Source: Nocardia vaccinii NBRC 15922
GTDB lineage: Bacteria; Actinomycetota; Actinomycetes; Mycobacteriales; Mycobacteriaceae
DNA: 64,000 bases
NCBI RefSeq assembly: GCF_001613305.1
Contig: NZ_BDCC01000007.1
Coordinates: 62,001-126,000 of the forward strand
Direction of reading: 5' to 3'
The position numbers and the translations under genes were made by a program. The notes below the pieces were generated by a model, which saw only the letters and a list, made by a program, of their open reading frames with translations, was not told the origin of the DNA and made no database searches. Positions 34,918 through 44,752 of the stretch are shown here, one piece after another (positions within the stretch are counted from its first letter, which is position 1; every line of letters starts with the position of its first letter).

Positions 34918-36485
34918 CCGACGACCAGAGCCTCCGGCGCGCCGCGGCCGACGCCGGGTTGGCCGAGCGGTGGTTGAGTAAGCTCGGTCTGACTCCGGCC
35001 TACCGCCGCCCTGAGACCTCGGACGAGCAGTCTTTCGACCCGTTCGCCATGGTGCTGGATCTGCTGCCGATGCCGCCGGCGCGCGGCGAACGCCGACGAT
35101 GGGGCGGGCACACAGCAAACATCGAGACAGGGCGGCTGTGGGCCGCGACCACCGCCCAGACCCAAGGGCTATACCCGTTTCCGGCACCGGCAGGAACGAC
35201 CGTGCGAGGTGTCCCGTTCGGGCGACACATTTTCACCAACGAACCGATCGGGCTCGATCCGGCGCAATGGCTGCGCGACGGCCTGGTGACCAACACGGGC
35301 ATCTGGGTGCAGGGCCAACCCGGCGTCGGGAAGTCCAGTGCCGCCAAGCGACTCCTGGTCGGGTTGGTGGCATACGGGTTCGTCGGTGTAATCCCCGGAG
35401 ACCTGAAAGACGAGTACACGCCGGTGGTGAACGCCCTGGGCGGACAGGTGTTCCGGGTGGGCCGCGGCCTTCACGCACTCAATCCGCTAGACCTGGGCCC
35501 ACTGCGGTCAGCCATCGCGGCCGCGATGGGCACCAATCGTGACCAACTCGTCGCGGCATCACGCGGGCGACGCCTGGACCTGGTGGAATCGCTGATCGCG
35601 ATCGTCGGCGGACAGGCATCGACCGCAACCGAGCGGTTGATCCTGGCCAAGGCACTCGACATCGCCGAGACCGCCCACACCAGACACCGATTGGGTGACC
35701 CCACCATTCCCGAACTCGTGGCCGTGATCGAACAGGGTGGTGACGAACTACGCAAGGTCGTGGCCGCCGACAATGACCGCGACTACGCCCACGCGATTCA
35801 CGAATTCCGGAACACATTGGTGCTGATGGTCGAAGGCCCGATCCGGGGAATGTTCGACCGGGCATCGAGCTTCAGCGTGGACGCCGACACCCCCGCGGTA
35901 TCGCTATCCCTGCGAGCCATCCGCGACGACGGCGATGACGTGGTCGCGGCATCGATGATGTGCGCCTGGGCATGGTCGGCCGCCCTAATCGAGGCCGCGC
36001 ACGCGAGCGGCATGCGCCGCAACGTTTTCCAGATCCAAGACGAACTCTGGCGCGCATTGCGAGTGGCGCCCGGCCTGGTGGAGAAGTCGGACCGGATAAC
36101 GAGGCTGAACCGAGACGAGGGAACCGTCAGCCTCCAGTCGACACACTCCCTCACAGATTTGGAAGCGTTGCCCACCGAGGCGGACCGCGCGAAGGCCCGT
36201 GGCATGGCCGCTCGCAACGCAATCCAGCTGTTCGGCGGCCTCGACAACGCCGAACTCGAGCGGCTGCACCAGATCTTCCCGTTCAGCAGTCGCGAACGCG
36301 ACCTGCTGTCGCGGTGGTCCGCGCCGCCGACATGGGTTCGGGGCCAACGCCATCCCGGCCGCGGTCGCTACCTGATCAAGAGCGGGGGACGGATGGGACT
36401 ACCGGTTGCGGTCGACCTGATTCCCGAGGAGCTGGCGCTCTACGACACCGACACGGCCTTCGCTGATATCACCCCGAAGGGGTAA
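34914..36485 (+). CDS. VirB4-like conjugation ATPase
   Basis: 523 aa, the ATPase half of VirB4/TraC-type proteins. Walker A is GQPGVGKSS around K140, Walker B is FQIQDELW, and the C-terminal Arg/Gln motif SLQSTHSLTDLEALPTEAD follows. With the preceding SCO6880 protein it forms a split VirB4 (membrane/N-domain plus motor). It powers substrate transfer or channel assembly on the cytosolic face. ATG 34914 overlaps the previous stop. Confidence 0.88.
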   Translation: MTDDQSLRRAAADAGLAERWLSKLGLTPAYRRPETSDEQSFDPFAMVLDLLPMPPARGERRRWGGHTANIETGRLWAATTAQTQGLYPFPAPAGTTVRGVPFGRHIFTNEPIGLDPAQWLRDGLVTNTGIWVQGQPGVGKSSAAKRLLVGLVAYGFVGVIPGDLKDEYTPVVNALGGQVFRVGRGLHALNPLDLGPLRSAIAAAMGTNRDQLVAASRGRRLDLVESLIAIVGGQASTATERLILAKALDIAETAHTRHRLGDPTIPELVAVIEQGGDELRKVVAADNDRDYAHAIHEFRNTLVLMVEGPIRGMFDRASSFSVDADTPAVSLSLRAIRDDGDDVVAASMMCAWAWSAALIEAAHASGMRRNVFQIQDELWRALRVAPGLVEKSDRITRLNRDEGTVSLQSTHSLTDLEALPTEADRAKARGMAARNAIQLFGGLDNAELERLHQIFPFSSRERDLLSRWSAPPTWVRGQRHPGRGRYLIKSGGRMGLPVAVDLIPEELALYDTDTAFADITPKG

Positions 36486-36490
36486 GAACA

Positions 36491-37201
36491 TTGAAAAGCA
36501 TTGCTGGAAAGAATATTTCGAATTCATTCGCGCGGAAAACCCGTGTCACGCTGGATGATGACAGCGGGGGCTCGACGCTGGTGTGGAATCCCGACGCGGA
36601 GCCCGGCGAGCTTGGCACGGTTGGATGGGATGTGTTGAGCGGGGCTGACACAGTCCTTGCAGCCGACCGCATCAGCGAGGGCCTTCTATCGATCATCGAC
36701 GACCCGCCGAGCCTTTTCCATCGCCCCGAAGCTGAACTGCTGTGCGCCGATCTGCTGGTGGCCGCCAGACGAGGCGGGTATCCGCTTCAGGCGGTGCTCG
36801 AGTGGGTCGGCGCAAGGGATCTCGCGCCCGCACACGGCTTGCTCGCCGACACGGGAGACGGAAGCCCGGCCGATGACATCACCTGGTTCCGTCGGACCTC
36901 GGCCACCGAGCAACGCGGCGTATGGAAGATCCTGGCCCGCGCGCTCGATCCGCTGCTCGATCCACGATTGCTGGCGAACCTGCAACCCTCGATGGAGAGC
37001 ACGCATCTGCTGGGTGTGCTGCGCACCCTGTTCACCCACGGAGGCAAGCCGATCCAGCGGCCGCGGCAGTTGCTGGTAGTAGCCGAACCACACACACGGG
37101 GAGTCGCCGCGGCCCTCGTGGACCAGCTGCTGTGGGCTGGCTACGAACAAGGCGTGCGGGTCGACACCCGCCCGGCGTCGGGACCCCACGATGTTCGGTG
37201 A
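36491..37201 (+). CDS. Hypothetical conjugation protein, 236 aa
   Basis: Soluble helical protein located between the two ATPases. No family known with certainty. The stretch LLCADLLVAARRGGYPLQAVLEWV and the later RQLLVVAEPHTRGVAAALVDQ suggest the accessory or all-alpha domain of coupling proteins, which here could be a separate subunit. The only start that keeps full length is TTG 36491 with AAGGGG upstream. It overlaps the coupling-protein gene by 11 bases. Confidence 0.55.
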   Translation: MKSIAGKNISNSFARKTRVTLDDDSGGSTLVWNPDAEPGELGTVGWDVLSGADTVLAADRISEGLLSIIDDPPSLFHRPEAELLCADLLVAARRGGYPLQAVLEWVGARDLAPAHGLLADTGDGSPADDITWFRRTSATEQRGVWKILARALDPLLDPRLLANLQPSMESTHLLGVLRTLFTHGGKPIQRPRQLLVVAEPHTRGVAAALVDQLLWAGYEQGVRVDTRPASGPHDVR

Positions 37202-38900
37202 AGCGGGAGCGGCCGCTGCCTGGGCCGGGGTGCTCGTGGCAGCGCTGGTTGGGTTGGCGGTGTGGCGACTGCATGCACGCGGCGTCCCATGGTGGGTCAT
37301 CGTCGCGGTGACGGTGCTGGTGCTAGGTGCGTTGGCGGGTCTGGCGTGGGCGCTGCGCGCGGCCTGGTCGGGGAACCCAGCCCGCCGCACGATGCGCTCC
37401 ACCGGCGAGATCCGCGACATGATCGACAAAGATGCCGCGCGCCGCGGCGCAGGCCTGCGCGCGTCGATCACCTCGCCCAAGGGCACCGACATGCGGCAGC
37501 TGGCGGTACAGATCGGGCGCATCGGACGGCAGAAGGTCTACAAGAGCTTTGAGGACTTCACCCTCGTGTTCATGGGACCGAGGAGCAACAAAACCAGCGC
37601 CGTGGCGGTGCCGCGCATCCTGTCGGCCCCCGGTGCAGTCGTCGCCACCTCGAACAAGCCCGACCTGTGGATATTGACGGCTCAGCTTCGTGCCAAGGTC
37701 GGGCCGGTTTACGTATTCGACCCCTCACGCATCGCCTATCAGCCGCAGACCTGGTGGTGGAACCTGCTCGCCGACATCCGAACCGTCGCCGACGCTCGAC
37801 GGGTCGCCGGGCATTTCGTGGATTCGGCTCGTGCGAACGGCGGTAGCGACCGTGAAGACCCCTTCTTCGCGCCGACCGGGAAAAACGTGCTGTCGATGTC
37901 GCTGCTGGCCGCAGCGTTGGGCGGCTACACGATGCGCGACGTGCTGCACTGGGTCGATACCTACAGCAACGCCGCGGTGACAATCCTGGAGATGCACGGC
38001 CAACAGCGTGCCGCCGATGCATTGTCGGCGCTGCTGGACCTGCCCGGCGAAACTCGCGGCGGAGTCTGGGGAGAGGCGCAGACCGCGCTGGCCACCGTCC
38101 AAGACGAGTCCACCCTCACCTGGGTTACTCCACCGAACACCTGGGAGACCCCGCCGCACAGCACGATTCGCGAGCTGAACCTGTGGGAGCTGTTCGCCTA
38201 CGAGGCGGGCCGGGCGCCAACCCTGTATCTGATGACGCAGGAGGGCGAGGGTAGCGCCGGCCCGGTCATCGCTGCCCTGGTCTCGCGTATCTTCGAGGTC
38301 GGTGACCTTGTTGCGTCTGCACAGGGCGGCCGCGTCGATCCACCAATGACCGTGGTCTTGGACGAGTGCGCCAATATCTGCAAGATCGACCGATTACCGC
38401 AGTTGGCCAGTCATCTTGGCAGCAAGTCGATTTGCGTAGACGCCATCTTTCAGAGCGAGGCCCAAACCGTGGCGGTCTGGGGGCCGGATCGGGCGCGGGC
38501 GCTGTGGGGCGCGGCGACGGTGCGCATTCTCGGCGCGGGATTGCAGGACTATGACTTCCTGACCAAGATCAGCGGTCTGATAGGGACGCACAAGGTCCGA
38601 GAACGCAGCTACAGCTGGTCTTCCCAGGGCAACACCACCAGCGTGCAGTGTGTGCGCGAGCCGATCATGCCGGTCGAGGACATCGGACGATTGAAGAAGA
38701 CCAACGCCCTGCTGATCCGCCAGGAAGCTCGACCGGTACTGATTGACTTGGTGCCGTGGTACACCGAGCCCGACCGCGGCGACATCACCGAGTGCCGCGA
38801 TCAGGCAACCCGCGAGGTACAAGATGCCGCAGTCGCCAACCTCGGGACGGACAATCCCATCGCGAAGGCCCTCCGTCCATCCGCTGCCGAGTCGTCGTGA
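37191..38900 (+). CDS. VirD4/TraG-family type IV coupling protein
   Basis: 569 aa. Two N-terminal membrane helices (residues about 11-60), then the coupling ATPase: Walker A-like MGPRSNKTSA around K134 and Walker B MTVVLDECANI. Further TraG motifs are PFFAPTGKNVLSMSLLAAAL, STIRELNLWELFAYEAG and SICVDAIFQSEAQ. The P-loop (GPRSNKT) departs from GxxxxGKT because the Gly before Lys is Asn; this variant is seen in actinobacterial coupling proteins. It hands the relaxase-DNA complex to the channel. Confidence 0.9.
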   Translation: MFGEAGAAAAWAGVLVAALVGLAVWRLHARGVPWWVIVAVTVLVLGALAGLAWALRAAWSGNPARRTMRSTGEIRDMIDKDAARRGAGLRASITSPKGTDMRQLAVQIGRIGRQKVYKSFEDFTLVFMGPRSNKTSAVAVPRILSAPGAVVATSNKPDLWILTAQLRAKVGPVYVFDPSRIAYQPQTWWWNLLADIRTVADARRVAGHFVDSARANGGSDREDPFFAPTGKNVLSMSLLAAALGGYTMRDVLHWVDTYSNAAVTILEMHGQQRAADALSALLDLPGETRGGVWGEAQTALATVQDESTLTWVTPPNTWETPPHSTIRELNLWELFAYEAGRAPTLYLMTQEGEGSAGPVIAALVSRIFEVGDLVASAQGGRVDPPMTVVLDECANICKIDRLPQLASHLGSKSICVDAIFQSEAQTVAVWGPDRARALWGAATVRILGAGLQDYDFLTKISGLIGTHKVRERSYSWSSQGNTTSVQCVREPIMPVEDIGRLKKTNALLIRQEARPVLIDLVPWYTEPDRGDITECRDQATREVQDAAVANLGTDNPIAKALRPSAAESS

Positions 38901-39466
38901 CCGAGCCTGTAGACGATCCGCACCTCACTGAGCTGACCGCGCTTCGGGCCGAAGTCGCAGAGCTCAGCATCCGTCTGTCGAACGCCGAGCACGCCACACA
39001 ACATCTCGGCGAATCCCTGGACGGCATCGAAACCCAACTGTTGCTGGCCCTCGAAAATGCCGCCGCGAGCGTCGAGGAGACCTCGCCACAGCCCGCGGCG
39101 CCAGCAGCTCCAATCCCGCCTGACCGGATGGATATTGACGTTCTCATCGAATGGGTGGATGCCAACATCGGGCGGTGGGCGCAACGTAAACTCGCGCGCC
39201 ATCCCGGACAAGCCGGGTTCGTATGGTGCTCGCGCTGGCGCGACCACCCGGAGGCCATCACACTGCTGTGGGCCCTCCGCCGCACCTGGCTCGACCGGGT
39301 TAACCAGCCGGGCCCGGCGATGCTCGAGTACTTCCTGCACTACTTCTACCCAGCCCTGAGCGCGCTCACTGATCCTATCGGCCCCTTCCACGCCTGCGCC
39401 GCGAACCAGCACACCGATTCGCCGACATTGCTGTCGAGGCATTCTCGGCATCCCGGTGTTAGCTAG
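38897..39466 (+). CDS. DUF4913-containing protein
   Basis: 189 aa. An N-terminal coiled coil (LTALRAEVAELSIRLSNAEH) and an Ala/Pro linker are followed by the DUF4913 signature: WVDANIGRWAQRKL, WCSRWRDHPEAITLLWALRRTW, then a PAMLEYFLHYF and GPFHAC ending. DUF4913 genes commonly close actinobacterial conjugation operons; function unknown. GTG 38897 overlaps the coupling-protein stop (GTGA). Confidence 0.78.
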   Translation: MTEPVDDPHLTELTALRAEVAELSIRLSNAEHATQHLGESLDGIETQLLLALENAAASVEETSPQPAAPAAPIPPDRMDIDVLIEWVDANIGRWAQRKLARHPGQAGFVWCSRWRDHPEAITLLWALRRTWLDRVNQPGPAMLEYFLHYFYPALSALTDPIGPFHACAANQHTDSPTLLSRHSRHPGVS

Positions 39467-39543
39467 TCGTAGGTGATCCGCGGTCCATAGCCCGCGTAGT
39501 CAAATCCGTTGACGCCGCCGGGTTGTCCCACAACGATGCCTTC

Positions 39544-40113
39544 ATGACGAACACCGCCGCCACATCGGACTGGTCGCCGGCCCACCATCCCGAGGCTATC
39601 GCCGTGTCGGAGGCGAATCGCTGGTTCTTGATCATCAAGCTTCAGCTCTTGCGTCTGCGCGACGACCCGGATCGCCGGCTACCGGCTGACTCTCACCAGC
39701 TCGACGCCCGGCTGCTGGTACTGGCGCTCATGGCGCTCACCAACGCCGCGATGCTCATGAGACAGGCGAGCAAGCGAGCCGCGAACACCAGGGTTTCAGC
39801 CGGGATGACCAAAGCGAGAAAGCGCTTCTGCAAGGCTCTGCCAGGCATTGAAGACATCCGGAACGGCCTGACACACTACGACTACTGGGCGCTCGGGATG
39901 GGCGGCGGCCCGCAGGGAGTCCGTCGAGAGAAGGGGCACGATCCTTCCGACATCGCGAGAGACTTCTGGTATTTCGGCTTCGATCGCAGGGCTGGAACGG
40001 TGACGTTTGGCCCATACAGCTTCGGCATCGACGAAGCCGAGCGGGCAGCCCGCGATCTGTATCGCAAGATCTGCCAGGCCGGTCAGGCGCTGGATGCTCA
40101 GACTTCACCGTAG
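39544..40113 (+). CDS. Hypothetical protein, 189 aa
   Basis: No family recognised. Helical cytosolic protein with LALMALTNAAMLMRQASKRA, then ALPGIEDIRNGLTHYDYWAL and a Gly-rich loop, then FWYFGFDRRAGTVTFGPYSF. The R-N-x-x-x-H in IRNGLTHYDYW resembles the Rx4-6H signature of HEPN/MAE_28990-type proteins, which is weak support for an RNase or a structural HEPN fold. ATG 39544 is preferred; TTG 39523 is also possible. It is separated from the operon by 77 bases. Confidence 0.5.
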   Translation: MTNTAATSDWSPAHHPEAIAVSEANRWFLIIKLQLLRLRDDPDRRLPADSHQLDARLLVLALMALTNAAMLMRQASKRAANTRVSAGMTKARKRFCKALPGIEDIRNGLTHYDYWALGMGGGPQGVRREKGHDPSDIARDFWYFGFDRRAGTVTFGPYSFGIDEAERAARDLYRKICQAGQALDAQTSP

Positions 40114-40482
40114 GGCAGTTGCAGACGACTACTCCGCAGTCGTCCGATGCTGGCACGCCGTATCTCGCCAGCAGGTCATCGGACCGGTATAACGGCGGAC
40201 GCCCTCGGCGCTGCCCGTTCATCGCGCGCACCGCGCGGATGCCGTGTTGGTGCCGCCGGAATTTACCGATCTCGGTTAGGTTCGGTTGGCTGGTCGGTGC
40301 GGTCCAGTAGTCAGATGACCGCCACCAGTGTTCGCCATCCTAACCATCGTCGGCAGGATCACCAGCCCAGGTGCGAACTCTTGTGCTGACTGATACCGCG
40401 CTGCACCACCCCGCGGCTGCCTTGGCGATGATGTGGGAAGGCCGATCGAGCCGGGCTCGCGCCCGGCTCGCGGAACAGTGCG
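40114..40482. other. Convergent intergenic region
   Basis: About 370 bases between two converging genes. No coding sequence is supported. It contains one strong hairpin at 40447-40470; the rest shows nothing recognisable. Confidence 0.5.
40447..40470 (-). terminator. Perfect 9-bp hairpin between convergent genes
   Basis: CGAGCCGGG (40447-40455) pairs with CCCGGCTCG (40462-40470) around a 6-base loop, just after the stop of the minus-strand HTH gene. Placement fits a terminator for that gene and possibly for its convergent neighbour. No T-run. Confidence 0.6.
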
Positions 40483-40923
40483 CTATGGCCGTTCGGGCTC
40501 AGTGGCATTCTGAGCTGTCGTGTTCGGTCGGAAGGCGATGTCCAAGCCGACCTTATCCTCGACAAGGGAAAGCCCACCCTCGTCGTAGGCTTCTGGGGCG
40601 ATTTCAGTCTTGCGGACGTCCTTGGCATCGGTCAGTTCGCGCCAGTTCCGCAGAACTGCTGCGACCTGCGCATCGTCCTGCAGCGCCTTACATCCCGTGA
40701 GGAAGGCGCGGACCTGGTCCTCGTTCTTCGGCAGCGCGGTGTTCTTCTGGCTGGTGAAGTGGTACACGGTGCTGCGCGGAAGTCCGGACATCGCTGCGAT
40801 CTGGCCGCGGCTGCGCGGGGACTCCTCGGCGAAGCGGCGCAGATTAGCAAGGAACTCGGCGGCGTCCGCCGCGATGAGGTGTGCGTATCTGGTGCTGGTC
40901 ACCGGCCCGCTCCGCCGTGCCAT
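40483..40923 (-). CDS. HTH protein with KorA/XRE-like character
   Basis: 146 aa. The segment LANLRRFAEESPRSRGQIAAMSGLPRSTVYHFTSQKNTALP has the helix-turn-helix pattern of small DNA-binding proteins, with the recognition helix around RSTVYHF. The second half (VRAFLTGCKALQDDAQVAAVLRNW) resembles the tail found in actinobacterial proteins paired with transfer genes. A role in regulating the conjugation genes is inference. It overlaps the upstream membrane-protein gene by 25 bases and ends at a strong hairpin. Confidence 0.62.
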   Translation of the reverse strand: MARRSGPVTSTRYAHLIAADAAEFLANLRRFAEESPRSRGQIAAMSGLPRSTVYHFTSQKNTALPKNEDQVRAFLTGCKALQDDAQVAAVLRNWRELTDAKDVRKTEIAPEAYDEGGLSLVEDKVGLDIAFRPNTTAQNATEPERP

Positions 40924-41363
40924 GCATCAAGGATCCGGACCAGCTTGGCAGCCAGGCTGTCTCCGGATCGACCTGGTGCGACGACACCGACGATGGCGGC
41001 CACCATCACGACGGCGATCAAGGCGGACAGGCGCGGATCCACTCCCAGGCATACCAGCCCGAATGCGAACAGCAGGCTAACCGGCACCAGGATAACCAGC
41101 ACCACAGTGGTGTTCACTGGCGACGGAGGCTCCTGGCCGTCCGCGGCCGGCGTCGCAGTCGAACGCGTCGACGGCGGTGGTGCCTTGGTATCGGATACCG
41201 GGTTTCCGGTGCCGGGAACCCGGGGTGCGACTACCTCCGGAATCGTCGGCGATGCCAGCGATACGGCAGTCGGCACCACAGCCGCCGAATCGGTGTTGTG
41301 GCGCTTTCCAGTGCTTTTCGGCACTAGCCTCGAACTTCTGCCGTCGTCGAACGGCTCGGTCAT
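40899..41363 (-). CDS. Small membrane protein with polar N-terminus
   Basis: 154 aa. About 80 residues of Pro/Ser/Thr-rich sequence lead into two transmembrane helices (TTVVLVILVPVSLLFAFGLV and LSALIAVVMVAAIVGVVA). ATG 41363 has GGAAGGGACG upstream. Co-transcribed with the HTH gene (25-base overlap). No family recognised; a membrane anchor or sensor for the HTH protein is possible. Confidence 0.6.
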   Translation of the reverse strand: MTEPFDDGRSSRLVPKSTGKRHNTDSAAVVPTAVSLASPTIPEVVAPRVPGTGNPVSDTKAPPPSTRSTATPAADGQEPPSPVNTTVVLVILVPVSLLFAFGLVCLGVDPRLSALIAVVMVAAIVGVVAPGRSGDSLAAKLVRILDAWHGGAGR

Positions 41364-41757
41364 TCTCGTCCCTTCCGCAGGTCAGGCTGGACAAGCGCGC
41401 CCGGGGAAATGACCTGGTGACACCGCTCGAATTCCGATGTGGACAGACGAGTATTCGTGCTGCCACATCGGTCTTCGAGCGGGCCGGGGGTCGTGCACCG
41501 GACTCCGCTGGGTGGGTTGCAGTCGCGAGCAGATCACTACTCGATACTCGAGGTATGCGCGAGTTGGCGCCCACGCATACCCAGCTCGATCTCGTGCGAA
41601 ACCGAGGCCCCCTAATCATGCACAAAAGTTGCGGCGCCGCGTAGCCCGGGTAACGAATCCCTGTCCAACGCCAAGCGCCGAAACCCTTGCGCTGGCTAAC
41701 TATCCGCCGGGCACCGCCAGACTGGTAGGACGCCATATATTTTGTGATCCGAATACC
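41364..41757. other. Intergenic region up to the IS3 element
   Basis: About 390 bases with no supported gene. The promoter of the minus-strand membrane-protein/HTH pair should lie near 41370-41450. The last three bases (ACC) form one copy of the IS3 target duplication. Confidence 0.5.
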
Positions 41758-41787
41758 TGAGGTTCCCCCGCTGAGCCGGAGAGCGGA

Positions 41788-42681
41788 TTATCTGGTTCCG
41801 GCTGGAACCCGTTGATGGTAGCTGGCCTCGTACTCGTCCGGTGAGCGCCAATCCAGCTTCTTTTGGATACGTTGGTTGTTGTACCAGCCGTCGATGTAGG
41901 CGAATAGCGCATTCTCGGCGTCTTCCCTTGTGCGCCAAGAGTTCCGGTACACCAACTCGGTCTTCAGTGTGGAGAAGAAATTCTCCATGAGCGCGTTATC
42001 GTAGCTGTCCCCGACCGAGTCCATCGATTGGGCAATCCCGTTGTCGGCCAACCTGTTTGCGAAACGAATCGCCGTGTAGGTCGACCCACGATCGGAATGA
42101 TGGACCAGCTGCCCCTCGCGCACATCTCGCGCCCACACCGCGTACTCCAGGGCCCCGAGCACCAGCTCGGTGTCGCAGCGATCAGAGCATTTCCAGCCCA
42201 CGATCCGGTTGGAGAACGCATCACGCACCGCGGCCAGCCAGAACACGCCCTCGCCGGTCGGAATCCGCGTCGCATCAGCCACCCACAACCTGTCCGGCGC
42301 TGCCGCGGTGAAGTCGCGGTTGACCAGATCCGGTGCCGGCGTGGCCCGCCGATCCTGCCGAGTCGAGGCAATACGCCACTTGCGGCGCAGGAATGCACCC
42401 TGCAACCCCGCCAGCCGCATCAGTCGTTCCACTCGTTTACGACCCACACCGATACCGCGACGGCGCAGCATCGCGTGCACCCGCGGCGACCCGTAGGTGC
42501 CGCCGGAACTGGTGTGGATGTCGACGATCTCAGACAGCAACTCCTCATCGGCCAGCCGCCGCTGCGACGGCGCTTTCGCCTGCTGCAGCCACCCGTAGAA
42601 GGTCGAGGACGCGATGCCCAGGACCCGCAATACGAGCTCGACCGGGTGCTGCGGGTGATCCTTCACGAACCGCACGATCAC
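41788..42681 (-). CDS. IS3-family transposase OrfB (DDE integrase)
   Basis: 297 aa. The rve integrase core is intact: first Asp in LWVADATRIPT, second in LVHHSDRGSTY, and the Glu in NALMENFFSTLKTEL, with the family ending WYNNQRIQKKLDWRSPDEYE. The N-terminal HTH_21 segment HTSSGGTYGSPRVHAMLRRRG is present. GTG 42681 overlaps the orfA stop as GTGA. In IS3 elements the active protein is an OrfAB fusion made by -1 frameshifting; here orfA is interrupted. Confidence 0.93.
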   Translation of the reverse strand: MIVRFVKDHPQHPVELVLRVLGIASSTFYGWLQQAKAPSQRRLADEELLSEIVDIHTSSGGTYGSPRVHAMLRRRGIGVGRKRVERLMRLAGLQGAFLRRKWRIASTRQDRRATPAPDLVNRDFTAAAPDRLWVADATRIPTGEGVFWLAAVRDAFSNRIVGWKCSDRCDTELVLGALEYAVWARDVREGQLVHHSDRGSTYTAIRFANRLADNGIAQSMDSVGDSYDNALMENFFSTLKTELVYRNSWRTREDAENALFAYIDGWYNNQRIQKKLDWRSPDEYEASYHQRVPAGTR

Positions 42682-42969
42682 CTCCGGGTCTGGCCGAGCT
42701 CCGAGGCGAAATACGCACTCGCATCACGCAATACAGCGTTGACCCGCTCGAGTTCGGCCACTCGCTTACACAGCTGCTTGTTCTCCTCGATCATGTCGGT
42801 CGTCGGCCGATCGCTCCGCTCACCGGCGTCGGCCTCGGCCTGGCGGATCCAGTTCCGCAACGCTTCGTGATGCACCCCGAGCTGCTGGGCCAGCTTCCGG
42901 ATCGTCGGCTTCGGGTCCGAATCCCGATACAACCGGACCGCCCGCGCCTTCAACTCGTCGGGATACTTC

Positions 42970-44752
42970 CAAGGCCACGTAGTTAACGTGAAGACCGTTG
43001 TGTCAATAGGGTTTTCGGGGTTTGCTGCTGGTCGGGTCCGATCCAGTCGGGGTGCAGGGAGTAGGTTCCCCGGGCTGGTCTGTTGAGCATGCCTTCCTTG
43101 ACCCATCTGCCGAGCTCAGCGGTCAGTCCGCGGTAGTCGGCAATGCCCAGCCGCGTAGCGATCTGTGTGGCATGCCATGCGCGGTGCGGGTCGGTGCGCA
43201 GGAGTTGCAGGGTGCGGTCCCGGCGTCCTTCGCGGACCAGAGCGGATGTTTGGTCCACGGAGATACTGATGTCGACGATGCTGGTCGTGCCGGAGAAGCG
43301 CAGTTGGTCTGGCGGACAGGTGTAGCGGGCGATGGGGCATTTGACCTTGCGCGGGGCAATGCGCGGCCGACGAGCGGGTAGCAGGTTGTTCAGCACGGCC
43401 GTCCCGATCCGGCCCTTACCGGCCCGCTGGATCTGGTCGGGTGTTACACCTGCCGCGGCGATGACCTGGTCCCTGGCGGTCTCCAAGGCGACGGTGAAGC
43501 TGGCGCGGTCGGGATCGATATCGGGCACCGACTCCACTGCCTCGACCATCGCGCGGCGAAGCGCTTGGTAGACCGTCAGCTGCGCCCAGATCTCCTGCTG
43601 AACGCCAGCGGGGTCTTGCGAGCGCAGGACCAGGCCGCGCAGCAGGGTGTGACGCAGCGAGTAGAAAGCCGATTCGATCTCCCATCGCTCATGGTAGAGG
43701 GCCACGAGTTCGGCCGCGGGATGCCGGCGGTGATCGAGCAGGGTGGTCGCCAGCCGATACTGCCCCTGCGTGCGCAGCCCCTTGCTGGTGGTCGCGGTGA
43801 CCTGTGCGTCGATGACGCGCAGCGACACCCCATTGATCCTCGTCAGATACGACCCGTCGGGCAGACAGGCCCATTTCGCCGGAGTCCGGCGGGAATTCAG
43901 GCGCACCAGCAACTGGGCTCCGGTGGCGGAGATCCCGCCCAGAAAGCAGTCGGCGTCGAAACCCCGGTCGTTGAGCAGCAACATTGTGTCGTCCAGCAAC
44001 GCGAGCAACCGCTCGGCGTAGCTGGTCTCGCTCACAGCCACCGGCCCGACGACGGCGCCGAGCAGGGCGCGGGTACCGGTCTCGCACAAGGCCACGATCC
44101 TGAGCATCGGATAGCCCTCCTGGCCGTAGCGATGTTTGATCTTGCCGAGCCAGGCACAGATCCGAGGCTGGTCAGGGGCCTTGGCCGAGCTGCAACCGTC
44201 GAAAGCGACTGTCCGCCAACGTCGATAGCACACGCCCCGTGTCCGTGGGCGAGCCACCGGTCCGGCCAGAGTCTCGAACAAGAGCTTCAGCGGGGCCGGC
44301 CCCACACGGCGGCGCAGGTCCCTCAACGCTTTCTCCGACGGCCGCTGCAGGCCGAGCCCGCCCAAGCCCGCGGTCAGCTTGTCCCATACCCGCACATATC
44401 CCAGGGCCGGGAACAACACCAAGGCCAGCGTGAAGTACACGCCGACCGAGAGGGCAGCATCCGCAGTCTCGCCTGCGTGGTCCGTGTCCGCTCCAGAACG
44501 TCATCGACGAGGTCGAACGGCACATGCTGGGTCAGCTCACCCAGATGCCCGGGCGCATACCGGCCCCCGGCAACGGCGATGCTGTGCGTGAGCGTGGCGA
44601 TGCCACACCGGTCGGACAACGAGACTCCTTCGAAGCGGGAAGACATGATCTGCTCCGCTTCTACCAGCAGGCCCACCGCCATCATCGACAGCCACCCAGA
44701 TTCGTCAAAACGCTATTGACACAACGGTCTTCACGTTAACTACGTGGCCTTG
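42970..44752 (-). mobile_element. IS4-type insertion sequence nested in IS3 orfA
   Basis: 1783 bp with perfect 40-bp terminal inverted repeats (outer 20 bases CAAGGCCACGTAGTTAACGT at 42970, mirrored at 44713-44752) and a 9-bp target duplication GGATACTTC (42961-42969 and 44753-44761). Long perfect repeats suggest recent insertion. It holds one transposase gene that runs into the left repeat (its TAA lies inside it). Confidence 0.88.
42983..44685 (-). pseudogene. IS4-family transposase, one frameshift near 44450
   Basis: The main part (42983 to about 44440, over 480 aa) has the IS4 DDE core: the first Asp region TVAFDGCSSAKAPD, LLLNDRGFDADCF, and the YREK-type motif LYHERWEIESAFYSLRHTLL. The N-terminal domain APGHLGELTQHVPFDLVDDVLERT continues in another frame as RLRMLPSR. 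One missing base would join LPSR to VGVYFTLALVLFPALGY. This may be a true one-base deletion, a sequencing error or, less likely, recoding. Confidence 0.85.
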
